Shown piece after piece: positions 40,292-47,853 of a stretch of DNA of 52,875 nt. The stretch's first letter is position 1. The number at the start of each line of letters is the position of its first letter. The DNA lies in contig MWBZ01000022.1 of assembly GCA_002069765.1 (NCBI GenBank), positions 1-52,875 on the forward strand, written 5' to 3'. Under the pieces are notes generated by a model. It saw only the letters and a list, made by a program, of their open reading frames with translations, had not been told where the DNA came from and did no database searches. A program made the position numbers and the translations under genes. This DNA comes from a bacterium ADurb.Bin243 (GTDB lineage Bacteria > Muiribacteriota > UBA9980).

Positions 40292-40546
40292 GAATAACCT
40301 CCGCGATATTTTTTTAAAATTTAAGTCCGGTATTTAATTCATTATACCAGAAATATGATAAATGTCAAATCGTTAAATGGCCGTGGAGGCTTTTTAATAA
40401 TTTTATCTATAAAAGTATTGAAAGAAATCTAAAATTCTGTTAATATAATATATCGTAATTAAGTATATCAAATTACAGTATATTATTATATTGTTATATT
40501 TTCCGTCCGTAATAGACTTGAAATTTATAGAGGAGTCGTGGTCGAA

Positions 40547-42358
40547 TTGAAAAGAAAGTTTATTTTTATCTGCGTTTTGCTGGCTTCTGTTTTATTTTCT
40601 CAGGCTTTTTCAGCCATGGCGGAAAAGCCTGAAGTGTCTTTCCGGGTGCTGAATTCTCCGATAGGCGCGGCCGCCGGCGCCAGCGTAGAAATCGTCATTC
40701 AAACGGATATAGTCAAGCCGTTTCATATTTACGCTCCCGGCGATAAAACCGGAATAGCGCTTTCGTATTCCATAGCTTCGCCTGCGGTAGAATCTTTTAA
40801 AGCGTCCTATCCGGCGCCCGTAATCAAGGATTATCCTTCGCTTGGCGAAAAACTTCTTTTATATGAAGGCGTAATTTATTCCACTATCGAGATAAAAATA
40901 TCGCCGGCCGTTCAATCCGGATTTAAACTGCCTATAAAAGCCTCTTATCAGGCATGCACCGATATGATGTGCACCCCGCCCGCGGCGGCGACGCTCGAAG
41001 CCGAATTGAATGTAACGGGGCTTCCGGCCGCAGGAGCGGTTTCCGCCGCTTCGACCCCCGGCGCGCCGCCTGCCGCTGATACGGTTCAGCCGCAAAAACA
41101 AAAATCATCTTTCGCGCAATTTTATGAGCGCAGCCTTTTATTGGCCGTTGCGGTGGCTTTTTTATGGGGCCTTATATCTTCGCTCACGCCTTGCGTTTAC
41201 CCGATGATTCCTATAACCGTCGCATTTTTTGGCAGCCAGGGGGCGGCCGGCTCACGGAAAAAAACTTTCTCGCTAGCCCTGGTGTTCGTAATCGGCATCG
41301 CGGTTTCGTTCGCCGCGCTCGGGGTCGCGGTAACGCTTATAGGCGTCGATCTCGGTTCTATTATGTCGAACGCCTGGGTGGTAGGCCTTTTGAGCGCCCT
41401 TCTGCTGTTTTTCGCCGGGGCGATGTTCGAGCTTTACGAAATACGCGTGCCCGATTCGATAATGTCGAAAGTCGGCCAATCCGAGCAGGGTTACTTCGGC
41501 GCGTTTACCATGGGCCTTACCATGGGCCTGGTGGCGGCTCCATGCGTGGGCCCGTTCGCAGGTTCTCTGCTGATTTTCGTTTCGGCCGTAAATTCACCGG
41601 CCATAGGCTTTTTGATGTTATTTTCCTACGGAATGGGCCTGGGCATGCTTTTTCTTGCCGTGGCTCTCGGAGCGGGGTTCCTTCCGAAATCGGGAATGTG
41701 GATGGTAAGGCTTAAAAACTTTTTCGGCATAGTAATTTTATGGCTCACTCTGTATTTTATGCAGTTCGTGACGCCCCTTTACGCCATGTACGCCGCGGCG
41801 TCGTTTTACGCGGTAGTTACGGCCGCCGTGCTCGGCGTATTTTCGGCCGTGGATGAAAACTCTCCTATGCCTGTGCATTTCGCCAAAGGCGCCGGCATGG
41901 TTTTTATCGCTCTGGCGGCTTTGATCGCTTTTGCCTGCGTCCTGGAATCCGGCCTGGTTAAAATTCCGCTTCCGGCTTACAATCCGGCCGCTGAAAAATC
42001 AAATAGCGGCGCGGCTGAGTGGATTAAAAATTACGATGAGGGAATGAAAAAGGCGCGCCTGGAAAAAAAGCCGGTGATTATAGATTTTTATGCCGACTGG
42101 TGCATTCCTTGCAAACAGATAGAGGCGGAAATTTTTAAAAATCCCGATTTTATAAGCGCGTCTGAACGGTTCGTTAAAATCAAGCTCGATTGCACAAATC
42201 CTTCCGATGAAGGCGCAGTTATAAAAAATAAAATATACAATTCGCCTTATATGCCTTTCATAGTCTTTTACGACAGCGCAGGAAAGCTTTCGGGTTCTCA
42301 GGTGCAAGGGTACACTTCTTTAAAAGAAATGCTTGAAATAATGGATAAAATAAGATAA
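40547..42358 (+). CDS. dsbD: Thiol:disulfide interchange protein DsbD
   Basis: This is a three-module protein of about 603 residues. After a signal sequence, an N-terminal periplasmic domain carries Cys140/Cys145 in 'ACTDMMC'. The eight-helix core includes 'SSLTPCVYPM' and 'AAPCVGPFAG' with its two Cys. The C-terminal thioredoxin has 'ADWCIPCK'. Electrons pass from cytoplasmic thioredoxin through the membrane to periplasmic thiols (DsbC/cytochrome maturation). Start uncertain: GTG 40538 is only 2 bases from AGGAG, whereas TTG 40547 is 11, so TTG is preferred weakly. All six Cys are present, so it should be functional. Confidence 0.93.
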   Translation: MKRKFIFICVLLASVLFSQAFSAMAEKPEVSFRVLNSPIGAAAGASVEIVIQTDIVKPFHIYAPGDKTGIALSYSIASPAVESFKASYPAPVIKDYPSLGEKLLLYEGVIYSTIEIKISPAVQSGFKLPIKASYQACTDMMCTPPAAATLEAELNVTGLPAAGAVSAASTPGAPPAADTVQPQKQKSSFAQFYERSLLLAVAVAFLWGLISSLTPCVYPMIPITVAFFGSQGAAGSRKKTFSLALVFVIGIAVSFAALGVAVTLIGVDLGSIMSNAWVVGLLSALLLFFAGAMFELYEIRVPDSIMSKVGQSEQGYFGAFTMGLTMGLVAAPCVGPFAGSLLIFVSAVNSPAIGFLMLFSYGMGLGMLFLAVALGAGFLPKSGMWMVRLKNFFGIVILWLTLYFMQFVTPLYAMYAAASFYAVVTAAVLGVFSAVDENSPMPVHFAKGAGMVFIALAALIAFACVLESGLVKIPLPAYNPAAEKSNSGAAEWIKNYDEGMKKARLEKKPVIIDFYADWCIPCKQIEAEIFKNPDFISASERFVKIKLDCTNPSDEGAVIKNKIYNSPYMPFIVFYDSAGKLSGSQVQGYTSLKEMLEIMDKIR

Positions 42359-42480
42359 AATAAAATCAAGATAGAATCGGTTGAACAATTTGATAAATTA
42401 ATAAATTAAAATGCCGATAATACAGATAACCTGAATAGCTACCTTGATTTATATAAAAATTTATGTTATTTTTTTGAAAT

Positions 42481-44325
42481 ATGAGCATTTTTAAACTCGA
42501 AGACTCAATTGAATACCGGCAGATAAGAAGCATATACCGCATAATCGAAAACTCATTCAATTCGGGCGATAACGGATTTTTCGCGCAGGCTTCGAGGTCC
42601 TTTAACATGATCGTTTCGCAGATCGAACGCGAAATAGAAACGATTTCCAAAACATCATCTCTGGCTAATGAATCCGCGCTTTTGTACAGCAGGCAGGAAC
42701 TGCTCGCTTCGTTTATCAACCAGCAGGTTTTAGACCCCGTTTGCAAGGAATTCAGCTCTAAAATTTCAAAAGATTTAAAACATATTTGTTCCATAGCGAA
42801 TTACTCATACGCCAAGCGCGTGTTGTGGCACGATTACGAAAACAACGAAGAATTCAAGGCTTTTCATGCCGGGACCGCCGACGAATCGGCGGAAGCGAAG
42901 ATGGCGCGGCACAACAGAAAAAAAGCCGAAGATTATTATAAAAACGGCAATATCGAAAACGCTTTTATTAGTTTCATAAACGCCGAAGAAAAGAACTACG
43001 GCGATTTTTTAAGCTGCTATCAGCTGGGCCTTCTGTGCTTTTTTGAAAAGGCCGAGCACGAAAGCGCTTTGAATTTTTTTAAAAAAGCCGCTAAATTCGC
43101 GCAGGCGCGCTCTAAAAAAATTTTCGTGCAGAGCACTCTTTTCTGCGGGCTTATATACAGGCTCATCGCCTTGAACGCGATGCCGGAATCCTATCCCCAG
43201 GCGCTCAGCACCCTTAAGCAGGCATATGAAATCGATCCTGAAAACCCTTCGGCCATATACGGTTACGCTCAGGGTCTCGCGTGCTCGCCTTCATATACGG
43301 CCGAGCTTCAGCAGACGATGAGCCTTATGCTGGACCTGGTTAAAAACAACAATATTTTTCTGCTTCAAATGATATACGACCGGGCGTTCGACAACCTTCT
43401 CGAAGAGATAGACATGTTTTATAACGGCGTCTACAACGAGGCGCAGAACGCTGTGACGGAAATAACGTCGAAAATCGACGATTATCTGGAAAGGCTCACC
43501 AGCGATTCTTCATATTCGGTCATGCCTTCTAAAATAGCGGCCATAAAGGCGGAGAACCGTGAAATAAACGCTTCGCTCGAAAACAACAAGGCTTATTTTC
43601 AGCTTCTGGCCATGAGGCAGAAGGCTGAAAAATTGAACGAGAGCCTTCAGTCGATCATAAAAGAGGTCGGCGAAAATAAAAATTTTTCCGATTTCAAGTT
43701 TTTCCTGGAAGATATCTCGCTTAAGTGCAGCGACGAGCTGAACAACGACGTTTTAAAACCGTTCATTACGGCGCAAAAAGATTTTGACAGAAAAATAAAA
43801 GAACTTATTCAGATGAATAAAATTTACCCGGTGCTGGAAACGGAAACTTTTCTCGGCAATTATAAAAAAACCAGCCTGGGCAAGGGCGACCCGCTTCCGA
43901 GCGACGATTGGCGCAATAATAAGATTTATTCTCTGGTCAAGACCATTTCGGGCTGCTTCGTGTTCATGATATTATTCACCGCGCTTTTCGGTTATGCGCT
44001 CCTTTATTATTCGGAAATGGCGCTTTTCTTTAAAATCACGATGGCTTTGAACGTGATATTGAGCCCGCTTTACGGAATCGTATGCGGCAGGATATATTAC
44101 TCTTTTATCGAAAGCAAGCGCGGCAGAATTATGGATGAAATAAAAAGGCTTGACGAGTTCATATATTTGAGCGAAAAGAAAAAAATCGATCTTGTGGCCG
44201 ACACTAAAAGAAAGTATATTAAAATGATAGTGGAGCGTAAAAATGTTAATAACGCTCTGGCGGAGCAGATCCTCGATCTGGGCATGGAAGGGAAATTTGA
44301 AAAGGTAAAAACCCTGGTATCTTAA
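42481..44325 (+). CDS. Large TPR/coiled-coil protein with membrane segments, unknown function
   Basis: This 614-residue protein has no signal peptide. About residues 140-280 carry TPR-like repeats ('KKAEDYYKNGNIENAFISFINAEEKNYG', 'LGLLCFFEKAEHESALNFFKKAAKFAQ', 'ALSTLKQAYEIDPENPSAIYGYAQG'). About 310-460 is mostly charged helix. Two hydrophobic segments lie at about 490-540 ('CFVFMILFTALFGYALLYY' and 'ITMALNVILSPLYGIVCG'), then a coiled coil to the end. It is probably an inner-membrane scaffold with both ends in the cytoplasm. No SD is visible before the ATG in an AT-rich leader, so expression may be weak or the start may be later. I do not recognise a family. Confidence 0.6.
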   Translation: MSIFKLEDSIEYRQIRSIYRIIENSFNSGDNGFFAQASRSFNMIVSQIEREIETISKTSSLANESALLYSRQELLASFINQQVLDPVCKEFSSKISKDLKHICSIANYSYAKRVLWHDYENNEEFKAFHAGTADESAEAKMARHNRKKAEDYYKNGNIENAFISFINAEEKNYGDFLSCYQLGLLCFFEKAEHESALNFFKKAAKFAQARSKKIFVQSTLFCGLIYRLIALNAMPESYPQALSTLKQAYEIDPENPSAIYGYAQGLACSPSYTAELQQTMSLMLDLVKNNNIFLLQMIYDRAFDNLLEEIDMFYNGVYNEAQNAVTEITSKIDDYLERLTSDSSYSVMPSKIAAIKAENREINASLENNKAYFQLLAMRQKAEKLNESLQSIIKEVGENKNFSDFKFFLEDISLKCSDELNNDVLKPFITAQKDFDRKIKELIQMNKIYPVLETETFLGNYKKTSLGKGDPLPSDDWRNNKIYSLVKTISGCFVFMILFTALFGYALLYYSEMALFFKITMALNVILSPLYGIVCGRIYYSFIESKRGRIMDEIKRLDEFIYLSEKKKIDLVADTKRKYIKMIVERKNVNNALAEQILDLGMEGKFEKVKTLVS

Positions 44326-44341
44326 AAACTTATTTTTTAAA

Positions 44342-44379
44342 AAAAACGCCGGCCGCATTTTTAAGCGGCCGGCGTTTTT
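44342..44379. terminator. Bidirectional terminator
   Basis: AAAAACGCCGGCCGC (44342-44356) pairs with its exact complement (44365-44379) around an 8-base loop. It serves the TPR gene (+) and the adaptor gene (-). Confidence 0.93.
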
Positions 44380-44386
44380 ATATCCG

Positions 44387-45019
44387 TTAAAATTTCAGCT
44401 TATTCAGTTTTTTTCTTTTATCTTTATACGACGGCGGCGCGGAGCTTTTAAATTCCGAGGCGAGCTCGTCGATGGTGATTATTTCGGTCTGGCTTTCCTG
44501 CGCGGCCTCGCCGGCCTGCGGCCGGCGGTCTTTTTTCTTTTCGGCGGCGCGGGCCTGGTCGTTTTCCTGCGCCGCGGCGGATGAAACCGGCCCGGCGGCT
44601 CCCGTCAGAGACTTTTTCAGCTCCAGTACCGCCGACTTGAGTTCGCTCATTTCGTTAATTATGCCGCTGAATTTTTCCTTGAGCGCGCTTAAATCAGCCG
44701 GCGCTTTTACGGCTTCTTTTTTAGAAGCTTGCTTATCCGCTTCGCTTAATTTGTCGATTATATCTCCTGCGCCGGCGCCGCGGCTTCTTACGATGGCCTT
44801 TATCATCTCGTCGCGGAACGAAAAAATATCTTTTCCGACGGTCCTTGCGATATATGAAAAATCCAGAAAAAGTCTTATGACTACGGCTACGAACCTGTCG
44901 CGGCCGGTCTTGTGTTCCTCGCACTGCGCTTCTATTATTGCGATAGTTTCCTTATCCAGAAGCAGTTCCAGCGGGACTTTAATTTTTTCTTCGGCTTCTT
45001 TTACCTGTTTTTTCATCAT
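44387..45019 (-). CDS. Putative ParR-like partner of the actin-like protein
   Basis: This is a 210-residue soluble protein. The N-terminal 55 residues ('EEKIKVPLELLLDKETIAIIEAQCEEHKTGRDRFVAVVIRLFLDF') read as a short beta strand and two helices, compatible with a ribbon-helix-helix DNA-binding fold. A heptad-like segment follows (about 105-135, 'LSALKEKFSGIINEMSELKSAVLELKKSL'), then a low-complexity Ala/Gln/Glu region and a basic C-terminus (KDKRKKLNKLKF). Its ATG overlaps the stop of the actin-like gene (ATGA), so the two are made together. ParR adaptors have this position relative to ParM. Homology is not certain; the fold is inferred. Confidence 0.5.
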   Translation of the reverse strand: MMKKQVKEAEEKIKVPLELLLDKETIAIIEAQCEEHKTGRDRFVAVVIRLFLDFSYIARTVGKDIFSFRDEMIKAIVRSRGAGAGDIIDKLSEADKQASKKEAVKAPADLSALKEKFSGIINEMSELKSAVLELKKSLTGAAGPVSSAAAQENDQARAAEKKKDRRPQAGEAAQESQTEIITIDELASEFKSSAPPSYKDKRKKLNKLKF

Positions 45020-46248
45020 ATTCTAAAATTTTCCAGATCGTCGGTGGATATATTGGTTATTTCAAAATCGGGGTTCACTTCTTTTTCGAGTTCGAGAGCT
45101 ATCTGGTCGCGGGCTAGAAGCATGAATCCTACCGAGTTCACGTACCTGTGATCGATTCCCAGCTCTATGGCCGATATCACCCTGTCGCGGGCTATTTCTT
45201 CGCTCCAGTTATAATGGGCGCGTATTTTTTCCTTGAATTTGTCGAAGATAAGGGACGCCCCGCCGCCTACCATTGCAAAATAGTCTATGGTCTTGCCTTT
45301 GCGGTTGATCGAAACCAGGTCGGATTTTACGGCCTGGATTATATGCTCGCAAAGATTCGAACATTCGTTGTCGAGAATGTTTTTGAAATCGAAAATGCCG
45401 CTTCCGGGAACTTCGACCTTATACTCGTTTCGAGGCAGCTTTTCCATGATACGCTGTTCCGGTATTTTATACCGTTGTCCTGAAGACTCGAATATGATCT
45501 GGGAGATGTTCGATGTTACTGTAAAAATGCCTTCGGGAACAGAATCCGAAAGATTTATGTCGGCTTCGTTTTCTATGACCGGCAGCTTTATCCATGTTCC
45601 GTGGCCTACGTCCACCACGTATGTGTTGTAAAGCCTCATGCCGAATTTTTTCATAAGGAACGACATGTAAGCGCCGTAAGCCTGGAATTGCAGCAGGATA
45701 AAGGCGAACTGAATTTTTAATTCTTTTATTTCGCCGGTAGCGACGTTTTTGGCTTTTATATATAAGTATTTTTCGTTTCCTTCGGCTTTCAGGCGGCTTT
45801 TTATATAGTTGAAAAACGTTTCAGCGACCACTTCGCCGGCTTTTACGGGTATGCCGAAGCCCAGACCCACTTTTTTCAGGGGCTCTTTTTCATTCTCTTC
45901 TCGTTCCTGCGAAAGGCAGAAAAGACCCGCCTGTATTCCTATAAAGGCGTCGGCGTAATTCTGTATGACTCCCTTATGCGTGAACCAGTTGATCTGGTTC
46001 GAGTTTCTGCTCATGGCGCCCACGTAACGCCACATATTTTTAGAATCGTCATAAATGGCCAGATTCCTGATCCAGCGGTGATCGGTGGAGCGGTTCATCT
46101 TCTGCCAGTTGGCTTCGAGACTGTCGGACAGGCCGTCGCCCACCACCGACGAAAAGGCGATGATCCTTCCGTCTTCGCAAAATTTGCTCATCGATGTGCC
46201 GAGTTCTCCGCCTATGGGCGTTACGTCTTTATAACTTAAATCGGGCAT
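45016..46248 (-). CDS. ParM-like bacterial actin ATPase
   Basis: This is a 410-residue protein with the actin-fold nucleotide motifs in order: phosphate-1-like 'GGELGTSMSKF' (13-23), 'VGLGFGIPVK' (127-136), phosphate-2 'VVDVGHGTW' with Asp213, adenosine motif 'MVGGGASLIFDKF' (326-338) and a final 'RYVNSVGFMLLAR' like the ParM C-terminus. ParM/Alp proteins polymerise and push DNA or other cargo apart. The first motif has Glu where most actins have Asp (ExGTS instead of DxGxx). SD GGGAGG precedes the ATG. It is coupled to a small partner gene downstream. No plasmid replication gene is nearby. Confidence 0.75.
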   Translation of the reverse strand: MPDLSYKDVTPIGGELGTSMSKFCEDGRIIAFSSVVGDGLSDSLEANWQKMNRSTDHRWIRNLAIYDDSKNMWRYVGAMSRNSNQINWFTHKGVIQNYADAFIGIQAGLFCLSQEREENEKEPLKKVGLGFGIPVKAGEVVAETFFNYIKSRLKAEGNEKYLYIKAKNVATGEIKELKIQFAFILLQFQAYGAYMSFLMKKFGMRLYNTYVVDVGHGTWIKLPVIENEADINLSDSVPEGIFTVTSNISQIIFESSGQRYKIPEQRIMEKLPRNEYKVEVPGSGIFDFKNILDNECSNLCEHIIQAVKSDLVSINRKGKTIDYFAMVGGGASLIFDKFKEKIRAHYNWSEEIARDRVISAIELGIDHRYVNSVGFMLLARDQIALELEKEVNPDFEITNISTDDLENFRI

Positions 46249-46340
46249 AATTAGTCCTCCCTTAAAATATCAGTTTTATTTTATAATTTTAAATTAATTT
46301 TATGCGCTTTTGGCAAAGGCGTTGGTTTTAATCTATCATT

Positions 46341-47663
46341 TTAATCTACCGCGCCTTCCTCGGATTCCGATTCATCGTTGTGGCGGCCTTTTTTAGAGGC
46401 CTTTCCCTTTTTGGCTTTAGCCTTTCGTTCATACGAGTAAGTTTGATCGTCCACGGTTATCTTTTGATCCGGTTTTATAATGTGTATTATGATATTTCCC
46501 GGATTGAATTTGACGTCGTTTAAAGACGAATCATAGTATTTGAACGCCCCGCTCGCGCGGTCGCGGTCCCAGGTTCCGACGGTAAAATGCCCTCCTATGA
46601 ATATTTCGCATGTGCCGCCCTGGTAAAGGTCCATTTCGTGACGCATCTGTTCGTCGATTATATGCATGTCGCAGCGCATTATAACGACGTTATCGGCCTT
46701 TACCACCGTAGAATCGCGGTGGTCTTTGAATGGTTTGCCGTTATAAAGCCTGGTGAAATTATTTTCCTGTGCGCTGAATTCATAGCCCACTTTGTATCCG
46801 CGTGAGTAAGGAATATTTACATTAGATATCTGAGTTCCCTGTACGCCTTTTTCCAGAAGCTGCGCCGAATTGAGCTTTGCGTCGGCAAACTCGAAAGGCA
46901 GGGGCCTGGAAGTTTCGGTCCTGTATTTCTTGCGCTCCATTTCTTTTTTTAGATTGGGCAGTTTAGCGTAAAGGTTGTGGGGCGTGCGGCGCTCCGACGT
47001 TCTATAAAAACCCCTGTCGCCTTTTATATCGTTTATATTATTTATTTTTCTTTCGGCTATTTCGGCAAGGCCCATAGGCGAGCCGCCTACATGTACATAA
47101 ACCGCGTCGAACATGGTCGATATATCCACAAAGTAATGGCGGGCGCTTCTGATAGGGCCTATTTCAAAGCTTTTATCCAGATCGTAATATACGCCCATGA
47201 ACCTTGTCACTTCTTCCGCCTGAATTTCAAACAGGATTTTTGCGGCGTAAAGTCCGCTCTGAGGACGCGCGGGAGGCTCGTTTTCAACCATAATGGCTAT
47301 GGGGCGCACTAAAGCGGCTTCGGCCGTTTGCGCCAGAGCAGGTTCTTCCGCCTGCGGCGCTGCGACGGATTCTGCTTTAACCGCAGTTTCCGACGTTGCC
47401 GCATCCGCTGCTGCCGAGGCCGCGGTTATTTCATCTGTCGCCGGAGGCGCGGCGGCCGGCTGTTCCGCCGGAGCTATTTCAATTGAAGAAGTAGCCGGTT
47501 CGGTCACGGCCTGAACGGCTTGCGGAGCCTGCGTATTCATTTCTACGGTGACGGTGCCGTTGACGGGGTTAGTAATCGCGTCCGCCCTCGCAGGCGCGGG
47601 AACTAAAAGAGCCGAAGCGAAAACTGCGATTGCCATAAAAGACGTAAAAAAATGTTTATACAT
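46341..47663 (-). CDS. Exported DUF3048 (YerB-like) protein
   Basis: This is a protein of about 440 residues with a signal peptide (MYKHFFTSFMAIAVFASALLVPAPARAD), an Ala/Pro/Glu-rich linker (about 30-115) and the DUF3048 domain. 'PIAIMVENEPPARPQSGLYAAKILFEIQAEEVTRFMGVYYD', 'IGPIRSARHYFVDI' and 'YVHVGGSPMGL' are its conserved blocks, followed by the C-terminal half ('VIMRCDMHIIDEQ', 'GTWDRDRASGAFKYYD'). The family function is unknown; Bacillus YerB is a lipoprotein. The tail is Lys/Arg-rich. A GTG 9 bases upstream is possible, but the ATG at 47663 gives the cleaner signal peptide and SD spacing. It is followed by the actin-like gene after 92 bases. Confidence 0.85.
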   Translation of the reverse strand: MYKHFFTSFMAIAVFASALLVPAPARADAITNPVNGTVTVEMNTQAPQAVQAVTEPATSSIEIAPAEQPAAAPPATDEITAASAAADAATSETAVKAESVAAPQAEEPALAQTAEAALVRPIAIMVENEPPARPQSGLYAAKILFEIQAEEVTRFMGVYYDLDKSFEIGPIRSARHYFVDISTMFDAVYVHVGGSPMGLAEIAERKINNINDIKGDRGFYRTSERRTPHNLYAKLPNLKKEMERKKYRTETSRPLPFEFADAKLNSAQLLEKGVQGTQISNVNIPYSRGYKVGYEFSAQENNFTRLYNGKPFKDHRDSTVVKADNVVIMRCDMHIIDEQMRHEMDLYQGGTCEIFIGGHFTVGTWDRDRASGAFKYYDSSLNDVKFNPGNIIIHIIKPDQKITVDDQTYSYERKAKAKKGKASKKGRHNDESESEEGAVD

Positions 47664-47782
47664 AACTATCACTCATCCTGTTTTTCGATAAATATAAACT
47701 TCTAACATAGTTATAGCAAAATTTTATTAAAATATGCAATACTACGGATTTTTATATTTTGATATCGTAAGCGATATTGTGA

Positions 47783-47811
47783 TTGCATTTTATTTGATTT
47801 TATATTAAAAT
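47783..47811 (+). promoter_or_regulatory. Possible promoter for the hybrid kinase
   Basis: TTGCAT (47783-47788), 17 bases, TAAAAT (47806-47811) in very AT-rich DNA, so specificity is low. Confidence 0.4.
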
Positions 47812-47853
47812 ATATTATATAAAAACATTAAATTGTACAGGGTGAGTAGCGAT

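Noticed and set aside
44387-46248. Plasmid or integrated element boundary around the actin cassette
   Set aside because: No integrase, relaxase, replication gene, tRNA or flanking direct repeats. Neighbouring gene style is the same as in the rest of the window.
46320-46345. Two TTTTAATCTA direct repeats as a parC centromere
   Set aside because: Only two copies of about 10 bases, one running into the stop codon of the DUF3048 gene. Too few and too short for an iteron array.
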